In this document: one piece after another, positions 55,473-63,286 of the stretch
Numbering within the stretch: position 1 is the first letter of the stretch
Layout: each line of letters begins with the position of its first letter
Assembly (NCBI RefSeq): GCF_028649395.1
Contig: NZ_JAQSUW010000013.1
Span: 1 to 64,000, forward strand
Direction: 5' to 3'
DNA: 64,000 bases
From: Pseudomonas sp. Gutcm_11s
GTDB lineage: Bacteria > Pseudomonadota > Gammaproteobacteria > Pseudomonadales > Pseudomonadaceae
Program-made: the position numbers and the translations under genes
The notes under the pieces: model-generated
Database searches by the model: none
What the model was told of the DNA's origin: nothing
Seen by the model: the letters and a program-made list of their open reading frames with translations, nothing else

Positions 55473-56476
55473 CTCTGGCCTGGCTTCTGCCCGCCGTTTT
55501 GCTGCTTTCATGGGCTGTGACAGGTGGTCTGCGGCAGTATGCGCTCCATCGCAATCTCCTGGATGTGCCTAATCAGCGCAGCTCCCATAGTGTGCCCACC
55601 CCGCGAGGCGGAGGCATGGCTATCGTGCTGAGCTTCCTGCTGGCGCTACTGGTGCTGTGGCTATGCGAATGGATCTCTGCGTCTCTGGCGGTCGCCCTGC
55701 TTGGGGCCGGATTGCTTGTGGCCCTGATTGGGTTTCTTGATGACCATGGGCACGTCCCCGCTCGCTGGCGTTTACTCATCCATTTTGTCGCCGCTATTTG
55801 GGGACTCTACTGGCTGGGAGGCGCGCCCGCTGTAGTCGTTGGTGATACGAATATAGAGCTGGATTGGTTGGGGGTTGTTCTTGGCACCTTTTACCTAGTC
55901 TGGCTACTCAATCTCTATAATTTCATGGATGGTATCGACGGCATCGCGGGCATCGAAGCGGTTACCACCTGCCTGTCTGTGGTGTTGATTTGTGTTTTGA
56001 TGGGCCGTTGGCAGGTAGCGTTGATGCCGGCTGTGCTCGGTTTGGCTTCGCTGGGGTTTCTACTGTGGAATTTCCCGCCTGCGAAAATTTTTATGGGCGA
56101 TGCTGGCAGTGGCTTCCTCGGGCTGATGCTGGGCATGCTCTCTTTGCATATGGCTTGGGTGGAACCCCAGCTTTTTGTTTCTTGGCTGATATTGCTAGGC
56201 GTTTTTCTGGTTGATGCTAGTGTCACCTTGGTTCGCAGGCTGCTGCGTGGCGAAAAGATCTATCAGGCACACCGCAGCCATGCTTATCAATATGCCTCGA
56301 GAAGGTATGGCCGGCACCTACCGGTTACCCTGGCTGTAGCAGCTATAAATTTATTCTGGCTGGCCCCGCTGGCTGTCTGGGCTGCATTTCATGGGAACGA
56401 TTGGCTGGTGCTTTCATTGGCGTATGTGCCGCTAGTTCTTTTGGCTCTGAAATTCCGAGCCGGCCAATCTGATTGA
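55466..56476 (+). CDS. wbpL: WbpL-like glycosyl-1-phosphate transferase (O-antigen initiation)
   Basis: 336 aa, about ten membrane helices, MraY/WecA superfamily: SSHSVPTPRGGGMAIVLSF, LGFLDDHGHVPARWRLL-type Asp-Asp, NLYNFMDGIDGIAGIE, PAKIFMGDAGSGFLGL, HRSHAYQYASRRYG. Transfers an N-acetyl-deoxysugar-1-P (QuiNAc or FucNAc in P. aeruginosa) to undecaprenyl phosphate, starting O-antigen units. AGGAGG ribosome site inside wbpV. Confidence 0.88.
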   Translation: MLTLAWLLPAVLLLSWAVTGGLRQYALHRNLLDVPNQRSSHSVPTPRGGGMAIVLSFLLALLVLWLCEWISASLAVALLGAGLLVALIGFLDDHGHVPARWRLLIHFVAAIWGLYWLGGAPAVVVGDTNIELDWLGVVLGTFYLVWLLNLYNFMDGIDGIAGIEAVTTCLSVVLICVLMGRWQVALMPAVLGLASLGFLLWNFPPAKIFMGDAGSGFLGLMLGMLSLHMAWVEPQLFVSWLILLGVFLVDASVTLVRRLLRGEKIYQAHRSHAYQYASRRYGRHLPVTLAVAAINLFWLAPLAVWAAFHGNDWLVLSLAYVPLVLLALKFRAGQSD

Positions 56477-56485
56477 AACAAGGGC

Positions 56486-58489
56486 ATGAGGCCTATGAAT
56501 ATTCGTTCCTGGCTGGTTAGTTGGCCGCGTAGATATAAGCGATTGCTGCAGGTTGGGGCTGACGTTCTGATTTGCTGGGGTGCGCTATGGCTGGCCTTCT
56601 GGGTTCGCTTGGGGTCGGACAAGCTGATCAATCCCTTCGGCGATTATCTGTGGCTGTTTGTATCGGCTCCTCTTATCGCCATCCCCGTCTATATTCGCGC
56701 CGGCATGTACCGAGCAGTGTTGCGTTATCTGGGTAATGATGCCCTGGTAACTATTTTTAAAGCGGTGACTTTCTCCGCGTTGCTACTGGCCTTGGTGGTG
56801 TATTGGCATAAAGGTGCGGCTGTAGTCGTCCCGCGCTCCTTGGTGTTCAATTACTGGTGGCTGAGTCTGGTGTTGGCTGGTGGTCTCCGCCTGCTGATGC
56901 GCCAGTATTTTATGGGCGACTGGTTCAATGTCCGTGCCGCTATCAATCTGTCTAGCAAGGACGATTCATTGCCTCGCGTTGCCGTCTATGGGGCTGGTAC
57001 CGCGGGTAATCAGCTGGTGGCCGCGTTACGCATGGGGCGCTCAATGCGGCCAGTGGCGTTCATCGATGACGACGACAGCATTGCCACCCGTGTCATTGCC
57101 GGGCTGAAGGTTTACAAGCCCAAGCATATCTCCCAGTTGATCAATGAGACCGGGGCTCAGGAAATTCTCCTGGCAATACCATCCGCCAGTCGCGCCCGTC
57201 GTAAAGAGATCTTGCATCACCTTGAGCCCTTTCCCCTTCATATTCGCTCAGTCCCCGACATCATGGACTTGGCCAGTGGCCGGGTTCGTGTCGATGATAT
57301 TCAAGAGGTCGATATCGCTGACTTGCTGGGGCGAGATGCGGTGCCGCCTCAGGCTGAACTGTTTGAGCGCTGCATCCGCGACAAGGTAGTGATGGTGACC
57401 GGGGCTGGTGGCTCGATAGGCTCTGAACTATGCCGTCAACTGGTTGGCAGCCAGCCTAGAACCCTAGTGTTGTTCGAACACGCCGAGTTCAACCTCTACA
57501 GCATTCATCTCGAGCTGGAGGCAATCGTTCGGCGGGAATCTTTGCCCATTCGCCTGGTGCCCATACTCGGCTCGGTGCGCTCGCAAGAGCACTTGCTGGA
57601 GGTGATGCGAGCCTGGGGTGTAAACACTGTCTATCACGCTGCTGCGTACAAGCATGTACCGATGGTCGAGCACAATATTGCAGAGGGTGTGCGCAATAAC
57701 GTATTTGGAACCTTGAGTGCCGCACAGGCTGCGCTCAAGGCCGGCGTTGATCACTTTGTGCTGATCTCCACCGATAAGGCCGTTCGCCCCACGAATATCA
57801 TGGGAAGCACCAAGCGGCTGGCAGAGTTGGTGTTGCAGGCACTGAGCCTGGAGGCTGCCCCTGTTTTGTTCAGCGATACGGGCGGAGTGCACCAGGTCAA
57901 CAAGACACACTTCACCATGGTGCGTTTCGGCAACGTGCTGGGTTCTTCCGGCTCGGTAATTCCGTTGTTCCGTGAGCAGATCCGGCGTGGTGGGCCGGTG
58001 ACCGTAACCCATCCATCTATCACGCGTTATTTCATGACCATTTCCGAGGCCGCGCAGCTCGTGATCCAGGCTGGTGCCATGGGGCAGGGTGGTGATGTGT
58101 TTGTCTTGGACATGGGGCAGCCAGTCAAGATCCTCGAGTTGGCCGAGAAGATGATCCATCTTTCTGGCCTGAACATTCGCTCCGAGCGTAACCCGCAAGG
58201 AGATATCGATATTCAGTTCACCGGTTTGCGGCCGGGTGAAAAGCTCTATGAGGAGTTGCTGATCGGCGACAACGTCAGCCCAACTGGCCACCCGATGATC
58301 ATGTGCGCCAATGAGGAGCACCTGCCTTGGGACAGCATGAAGTTGATTCTCGACGAGATGCTGCTTGCATTGGTCAAGGATGATTACGATCGAGTTCGGC
58401 AACTACTGCGTGAGACGGTCAGTGGATACTCTCCAGAAGGAGAGATAGTCGACTGGATACATGTGCAGCGTCGCACAGAACCTAAGTAG
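56486..58489 (+). CDS. wbpM: WbpM, UDP-GlcNAc C4,6-dehydratase
   Basis: 667 aa, full-length membrane form. About four N-terminal helices (20-130), a first nucleotide-binding region (VAVYGAGTAGNQLV), then the catalytic SDR domain (VMVTGAGGSIGSELCRQL). The usual catalytic Tyr is replaced by Met in NIMGSTKRLAEL, as in WbpM/FlaA1 enzymes. Supplies UDP-4-keto-6-deoxy-GlcNAc for QuiNAc/FucNAc sugars. It closes the locus, as in P. aeruginosa. The start could also be the ATG at 56495. Confidence 0.94.
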   Translation: MRPMNIRSWLVSWPRRYKRLLQVGADVLICWGALWLAFWVRLGSDKLINPFGDYLWLFVSAPLIAIPVYIRAGMYRAVLRYLGNDALVTIFKAVTFSALLLALVVYWHKGAAVVVPRSLVFNYWWLSLVLAGGLRLLMRQYFMGDWFNVRAAINLSSKDDSLPRVAVYGAGTAGNQLVAALRMGRSMRPVAFIDDDDSIATRVIAGLKVYKPKHISQLINETGAQEILLAIPSASRARRKEILHHLEPFPLHIRSVPDIMDLASGRVRVDDIQEVDIADLLGRDAVPPQAELFERCIRDKVVMVTGAGGSIGSELCRQLVGSQPRTLVLFEHAEFNLYSIHLELEAIVRRESLPIRLVPILGSVRSQEHLLEVMRAWGVNTVYHAAAYKHVPMVEHNIAEGVRNNVFGTLSAAQAALKAGVDHFVLISTDKAVRPTNIMGSTKRLAELVLQALSLEAAPVLFSDTGGVHQVNKTHFTMVRFGNVLGSSGSVIPLFREQIRRGGPVTVTHPSITRYFMTISEAAQLVIQAGAMGQGGDVFVLDMGQPVKILELAEKMIHLSGLNIRSERNPQGDIDIQFTGLRPGEKLYEELLIGDNVSPTGHPMIMCANEEHLPWDSMKLILDEMLLALVKDDYDRVRQLLRETVSGYSPEGEIVDWIHVQRRTEPK

Positions 58490-58496
58490 TGGCCGT

Positions 58497-58524
58497 TTGA
58501 CAGCCCTGGGATGATGGCTAGATT
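58497..58524 (+). promoter_or_regulatory. Sigma-70 promoter for comEA
   Basis: TTGACA (58497-58502) and TAGATT (58519-58524) with 16-bp spacing, 51 bases before the comEA start. Confidence 0.6.
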
Positions 58525-58575
58525 TCAGGGGCGTGATCAGGAAGTCACGCCTCACTGAATACAAGGAGCCTCACC

Positions 58576-58896
58576 ATGTACAAGAAGTCTCTCGCCATCC
58601 TGCTGCTTTCTTGCGCCGTATCGCTGACCGCCAATGCCGCGACTACTGAGCCGGCCAAGTCCTCTACGGCGCCCGCCGAGCAGGTTCAGCAGGTCGAAGG
58701 TCAGATCAATCTCAACACCGCTGATGTTGCAACCCTCGAGGCGGGGCTGCTGGGTATTGGGCCGGCGAAGGCCCAGGCCATAGTCGATCACCGTAACAGC
58801 AACGGTCCTTTTGCATCGGTCGATGAGCTGCTGGAAGTCAAAGGTATTGGCCCGGCAACGCTGGAGAAGAATCGCGACAAGCTGAGCGTCAACTGA
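58576..58896 (+). CDS. comEA: ComEA-like helix-hairpin-helix DNA-binding protein
   Basis: 106 aa. Signal peptide (about 1-22), Ala/Pro/Gln-rich linker, then tandem HhH motifs: INLNTADVATLEAGLLGIGPAKAQAIVDHRN and FASVDELLEVKGIGPATLEKNRDKL. A periplasmic DNA-binding role in natural transformation is known for ComEA. AAGGAG ribosome site. Confidence 0.92.
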   Translation: MYKKSLAILLLSCAVSLTANAATTEPAKSSTAPAEQVQQVEGQINLNTADVATLEAGLLGIGPAKAQAIVDHRNSNGPFASVDELLEVKGIGPATLEKNRDKLSVN

Positions 58897-58914
58897 CACC
58901 TAGCCTCCCTTCCT

Positions 58915-58944
58915 GAAAAAAGCCGGTCCATGACCGGCTTTTTT
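58915..58944 (+). terminator. comEA Rho-independent terminator
   Basis: Stem AGCCGGTC (58921-58928) / GACCGGCT (58932-58939) with flanking A and T runs (six T at 58939-58944). Confidence 0.92.
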
Positions 58945-58999
58945 GCTTTCTGCGCGACAGATTACACTGCGCCTTCGCAAAAGCCGCCAGGAGTCAGTC

Positions 59000-59890
59000 G
59001 TGTCTGCAATGCAACCTTCGCTCGGATTCGCCGGTATCGGCTTGATGGGCCTTCCCATGGCCCGGCGCCTGCTGGCGGCCGGTTATCCGTTGAGTGTGTG
59101 GAATCGTTCTGCTGAGAAGTGCGCCGTCTTGGCCGATGAAGGGGCCGAGGTTGTTTCCTCCGTCGGCGATCTATGTGAGCGGGCCGATATCGTGATGCTG
59201 TGCCTGGCCGACACGGCGGTAGTGCGTGAAGTGGTCTTCGGCCAAGGAGGGCTGGTCGAGCACGCTCGCCCCGGCCAGTTGCTGGTCGATTTTTCCAGCC
59301 TGGAACCGGCGGCCACCCGCGAGATGGCCTCGGAGTTGGGCGCGCGCACGGGTATGCACTGGGTGGATGCGCCAGTCTCCGGCGGTACGCCGGGCGCAGA
59401 GGCGGGCACCCTGGCGATCATGGCTGGTGGTCGGGCGGAGGACTTAGAGCGGGTTCGCCCGGTCCTGGCGCACCTTGGTCAGCGTCTGACGCACATGGGC
59501 GACGTGGGCGCCGGGCAGGTCACCAAGGTCTGCAACCAGATGCTGGTTGCCTGCAATGCGCTGGTGATTGCCGAAGTGGTCGCATTGGCAGAGCGCTCGG
59601 GAGTCGATGCGGCGATGCTTGCGCAGGCCCTGGCCGGAGGCTTCGCCGATTCCAGGCCCTTGCAGATACTGGCCCCGCAGATGGCTGAGAGCCGCTTCGA
59701 GCCGGCCAAGTGGCATGTCCGCACACTGCTCAAGGACCTGGATACTGCGGTAAAGCTGGCTCGCGAGCAGGGTGGTGCCACGCCCATGAGTGGCCTGGCT
59801 GCCCAGTTGATGCGGCTGCACGGTAGTCAGGGGTATCTGGAGCAGGATCCGGCGACGCTGGTCCAGCTGCTGCGTGAGAGCGGCTCATGA
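59000..59890 (+). CDS. Beta-hydroxyacid dehydrogenase (GlxR / 3-hydroxyisobutyrate dehydrogenase family)
   Basis: 296 aa. Rossmann GFAGIGLMGLPMARRLL, substrate-binding DAPVSGGTPGAEAGTLAIMAGG, catalytic Lys in GAGQVTKVCNQMLVACN. NAD(P)-dependent; tartronate semialdehyde reductase (GlxR) is suggested by the Hyi-like partner that overlaps its stop by 4 bp. LtnD-type four-carbon acid-sugar dehydrogenase is another possibility. GTG start at 59000 with AGGAG 6 bases upstream; the ATG at 59009 is less well placed. Confidence 0.87.
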   Translation: MSAMQPSLGFAGIGLMGLPMARRLLAAGYPLSVWNRSAEKCAVLADEGAEVVSSVGDLCERADIVMLCLADTAVVREVVFGQGGLVEHARPGQLLVDFSSLEPAATREMASELGARTGMHWVDAPVSGGTPGAEAGTLAIMAGGRAEDLERVRPVLAHLGQRLTHMGDVGAGQVTKVCNQMLVACNALVIAEVVALAERSGVDAAMLAQALAGGFADSRPLQILAPQMAESRFEPAKWHVRTLLKDLDTAVKLAREQGGATPMSGLAAQLMRLHGSQGYLEQDPATLVQLLRESGS

Positions 59891-60672
59891 AAATCGCTGC
59901 CAACCTGTCTTTGCTATTTGCCGAACAGCCCTTGCAAGAGCGTCCCGCTGCGGCTGCTGCGGCTGGTTTCGACGGGGTGGAGATTCAGTTTCCCTATGAG
60001 GTTGCCGCGCCGTTGCTGCGCGACGCGCTGCAGTCTTCGTCGATGCCCCTGGTACTTATCAATCTTCCCGCCGGCGATTTGATGGCGGGAGGGGCGGGGC
60101 TGGCAGCAGTGCCCGCGCTGCAGGCAGAGTTCGATCGGGCTCTGCAGCAGGCTCTCGATTATGCTGCGGTGGTCCGGCCACTCTGTGTCAATGTGCTGCC
60201 AGGGCGCTTGGCTGAAGGCGTCACCCGCGAGCAGGCGTTATCCACGCTAGAGGCCAATCTGCGTAAGGCTGCGCAGCGATTTCAGGACATGGGCATCCGT
60301 GTGTTGTGCGAGGCAATCAACCCACTGGACATGCCGGGCTTCCTTATCAATACGGCTGAGCAGTTGGCGGAGTTGTTGCGGCGGGTGAATCATCCGAACT
60401 GTCTGGCGCAGCTGGACCTTTACCACATGGCCAGGCAGGAACTGGACTTTGCCGAATGCCTTGCTCATCTGCAGGGCAGGATAGGGCATGTGCAGTTCGC
60501 CGATTGCCCAGGGCGCGGGGCGCCTGGCACTGGCGAGCTGGCGCTGGAGGCGCAGTTGCAGGCTCTCATTGCCAGTGGCTACCAAGGCTGGCTGGGCGCG
60601 GAGTACAGACCGAGTGGGGCGACCCAGGCAAGCCTGGATTGGCTGCCGCGCTGGCAGGCTTCCCTGCCGTGA
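59887..60672 (+). CDS. Hydroxypyruvate isomerase-like TIM-barrel protein
   Basis: 261 aa. Xylose-isomerase-like barrel: MKIAANLSLLFAEQPLQERP, AAAGFDGVEIQFPYE, LCEAINPLDMPGFLIN, CLAQLDLYHMARQEL, IGHVQFADCPGRGAPGTGEL. Metal-binding Glu/Asp/His are in place for Hyi or the related OtnI 2-oxotetronate isomerase. Coupled to the dehydrogenase (ATGA). No glyoxylate carboligase gene is next to it. Confidence 0.87.
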   Translation: MKIAANLSLLFAEQPLQERPAAAAAAGFDGVEIQFPYEVAAPLLRDALQSSSMPLVLINLPAGDLMAGGAGLAAVPALQAEFDRALQQALDYAAVVRPLCVNVLPGRLAEGVTREQALSTLEANLRKAAQRFQDMGIRVLCEAINPLDMPGFLINTAEQLAELLRRVNHPNCLAQLDLYHMARQELDFAECLAHLQGRIGHVQFADCPGRGAPGTGELALEAQLQALIASGYQGWLGAEYRPSGATQASLDWLPRWQASLP

Positions 60673-60673
60673 A

Positions 60674-60703
60674 CGAAAAGGCCCGCAGATGCGGGCCTTT
60701 TCG
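60674..60703. terminator. Bidirectional terminator, hyi-like gene / tubulin-like gene
   Basis: Perfect 13-bp stem (60674-60686 / 60691-60703), loop AGAT, AAAA and TTTT runs in the two arms; serves both convergent genes. Confidence 0.9.
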
Positions 60704-60717
60704 CTTTGCTCGATCTG

Positions 60718-62892
60718 TCAGTCCTTGGCGTAGTCGTTGAGCGAGATGACCCGGGTCTTGCCGACGCGGTGGCGGTAGATCTCGCGCAGGTACTTGATGG
60801 CCTTCTTCACGCTTTCGCGGGACAAGCGGATGTCGTTGATCGAGACGAACTTGTCCTGGTCGTGGATCAGCTCGCGGTACTTCTTCTCGTACATCGGCTT
60901 GATCGCGTACCAGTTGGTGTCGAGGATCTTCGCCGGGTTCTCGTACTCGTTGAGCATTGCCTCGATGCGCGCCTCGTCGAAGTCCTCGGAGACGATGAAG
61001 TCGAGCATGGCGTTGTCCAGGCTCTCGTCGTAGCGGTACTGGTCGCGGGCGAAGCAGCGCTTGATGAAGGCGACGATCAGGGTCAGGAAGTCGTCCGACA
61101 GGCACGGGCTCTTGACGATCAGGGTGGTCAGCGACAGGTTGGCCGAGGCGCCGATCACCAGGGCGTAGCGCTTCAGGGTGGTGTTGGGGAACAGGCTGTT
61201 GAGGTGGGTCTTGAGCCGGTTAAGGTCCATGTAGGACAGCTTGTAGTCCTTCGGCAGCGAGACGATGGACACCACCGAGGAGCAGTTCTTGAAGAAGTGC
61301 AGGTCGCTCAGGGCGCTGGCGTCGAAGTTGGACTTCTTGTACTGCTCCAGGGCCGCGCGGTAGCGCTTGGCCTCGATCGGCAGCAGGCTGATGCCCTCGA
61401 TGGCCTGGGTGGTCTTGTTGAAGTGTGGCAAATCGATGGAGCGGAAGAACAGGTCGTCGATGTTGAGCTTGGGCTGCTCCTTCTCGAACACCTTGAACTT
61501 CTCGGTGGTGGCCGGCTGGGCCTGCTCGGCTACCACGGATTCCGCGTAGGCCACGGCCACCGGGCCGGCCAGGCTCATGAACAGGTCGTTTGCATCGAGG
61601 CGGATGGTCTCGCCGATGTCGATGCCGGCGCGGCGGAAGTAGTTCTGATCGTAGTCGGTGGTCACCGCCTGGGCGGTGAGGATGTTGAAGATCTGCTGCG
61701 AGATGTACTGGTTGGCGTGGCGCTCCATGGCGTTCACGTCGATGTTCTGTACGTTGCCGCCGTCGCTCTCTTCGGCGTAGCGCATGATGTCGTTGGAGAT
61801 CAGCATCATGGCGTTCCACGGGCGGATGCGGCGCATCACGCTCTCTTCGCCGGTTTCTTCGCTGTCGAAGTTGTAGGAGAAGTCCCACTCCTCGGCGAGG
61901 TACTTGCACAGCAGGCGGCCGGCGTTGATGTGCAGGGCTTCGGACATCTCGATGCGTTGATCGGAGATGTTCGGCAGGATGCAGATGCCGCTGGTGAAGA
62001 TCGGCTCGAAGACGAAGGAGTGACCGCGGTTGTCCTCGCTGCTGCTCTCCTGCTTGGTGTCGAAGGTCTTGCTCATGTAGGCGAACTGCTGGGCCAGGCC
62101 GAATTCCGAGGCCATGCCCGAGCCGGTGCCGCCGCCGGCGCTGAAGATGTAGAAGTACAGGCGCGACTGGTTGGCCTTGATGCCGCAGGAGTCGATCAGG
62201 TAGCTGTGGATGAACTTCCAGTCGGCGTTGGAGAAACGCTGGGTGTCCTTGTTGAGGATGATCTTGGCCAGGTACTGGCCGAGGATCGGTGCGTTACCGG
62301 CGCCGCCGGCATGGACCTCGGACAGGTCCATGATCTTCATCTTGCTGTAGTCGTCGAGGAAGCCGTTGGTCTCGGCCTTGCGCGAGAAGCGGATGCGCCC
62401 CTCGATGTCCTTGTCCAGGTCGCCGAGCATCACCAGCGGCTCGATCAGGAATACCGGCTTGGCGCTGCGCCCGGAGGACAGGCGAAGGTTGCTGCGGATC
62501 CAGCTGGCCGGGCGCTGTTCGCCGTTCTTTTCCTGGGCGCTGAATTCGTTGAGGTAGAAGCGCCGGGCGTTGTACACCAGCGAGGCTACGTCGAGGGCGA
62601 TGTTGGAGCCGCACCGGCCGAGGCCGATCAGGCACACCGACGGGAAGTGCTGGGCGTGGCGTGCGTCGAGGCCGTCTTCGCCATGCAGCTTGGGGAATAC
62701 CCGTTCGCGCAGACCGTCGAGGTTTTCGAGGATGCGGTCGATGTCGCGTTCGGTGAAATACATGTACTGCTCGTTGCTTACCTGCAGGCTCTGCTGCGGG
62801 GCGGAGACGGGGGCGGGCAGTGTCTCGGTCACGGTATGGGGGACGGTACGCGGTTCGGATACGGAGGAATCAGTGTCTTTAGTTGTTTTCAT
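60718..62892 (-). CDS. Tubulin/FtsZ-superfamily protein (Tubulin_2-like), uncharacterised
   Basis: About 724 aa, cytosolic, no membrane helix. Nucleotide-binding loops in superfamily order: T1-like GLGRCGSN (about 90-97), T3-like AGGAGNAP (195-202) and the T4 signature GGGTGSG (253-259) inside FYIFSAGGGTGSGMASEFG. A polar N-terminal tail (about 1-40) and about 450 residues after T4, far more than FtsZ's ~280; no clear NxDFAD T7 loop found. GTP binding is likely; polymerisation is unknown. Most like the PF13809 'tubulin-like' proteins as I remember them. Codon use is like the core genome. Monocistronic: a terminator after it, a divergent transporter before it. ATG at 62892 has GGAA 8 bases upstream; an ATG at 62901 is the alternative. 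Confidence 0.82.
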   Translation of the reverse strand: MKTTKDTDSSVSEPRTVPHTVTETLPAPVSAPQQSLQVSNEQYMYFTERDIDRILENLDGLRERVFPKLHGEDGLDARHAQHFPSVCLIGLGRCGSNIALDVASLVYNARRFYLNEFSAQEKNGEQRPASWIRSNLRLSSGRSAKPVFLIEPLVMLGDLDKDIEGRIRFSRKAETNGFLDDYSKMKIMDLSEVHAGGAGNAPILGQYLAKIILNKDTQRFSNADWKFIHSYLIDSCGIKANQSRLYFYIFSAGGGTGSGMASEFGLAQQFAYMSKTFDTKQESSSEDNRGHSFVFEPIFTSGICILPNISDQRIEMSEALHINAGRLLCKYLAEEWDFSYNFDSEETGEESVMRRIRPWNAMMLISNDIMRYAEESDGGNVQNIDVNAMERHANQYISQQIFNILTAQAVTTDYDQNYFRRAGIDIGETIRLDANDLFMSLAGPVAVAYAESVVAEQAQPATTEKFKVFEKEQPKLNIDDLFFRSIDLPHFNKTTQAIEGISLLPIEAKRYRAALEQYKKSNFDASALSDLHFFKNCSSVVSIVSLPKDYKLSYMDLNRLKTHLNSLFPNTTLKRYALVIGASANLSLTTLIVKSPCLSDDFLTLIVAFIKRCFARDQYRYDESLDNAMLDFIVSEDFDEARIEAMLNEYENPAKILDTNWYAIKPMYEKKYRELIHDQDKFVSINDIRLSRESVKKAIKYLREIYRHRVGKTRVISLNDYAKD

Positions 62893-63286
62893 CGTCGACA
62901 TTCCGTGGCTGTTGGCGGCAGCTTTTTATTAGTCAATCAGAGTCTGTAAATGCTCTGTTACATTCAATAGCACTATATACAGCGAAGCGGTTTTATTCGA
63001 GGCGGCGACAACTCTTTTCTCCGGCTTGATCCCGCATGGGGCCTGGCCTGTCGCCGGTTCACTGGCGAAGTGCCATTTAGCTGCAGGGAAGGTCGGTTTT
63101 CTGACGTTGTTTGTATCTTGAGTATCTTCATGGATTGAATCCGGACAGTAACCAGGGTGTGCTTACTGTTGCGGCTTTTTATTGTCCACTTGGTCAGTTT
63201 AATGTGCCCCGCGCTTGCCGGAGCGCGCCTTGCGAGAGTAGGGTTGCAGCCCCGGCCTGCCTGGCCTCCCTGTTGTTGGATGTAAC
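62893..63286. other. 394-bp AT-richer divergent promoter region
   Basis: No coding potential seen. It lies between the divergent tubulin-like and CynX-like genes. On the minus strand TATATA at 62974-62979 could be the -10 of the tubulin-like gene, giving an untranslated leader of about 75 bases; a convincing -35 was not found. The half towards the transporter contains a small GC-rich stem near 63208-63228. I saw no repeat or sRNA signature. Confidence 0.4.

Noticed and set aside
60706..62949. 747-codon open frame on the + strand opposite the tubulin-like gene
   Set aside because: It is the low-complexity Val/Leu/Asp/Gly-rich shadow of a GC-rich gene in the codon-aligned antisense frame; the minus-strand frame carries the tubulin motifs and a proper start.
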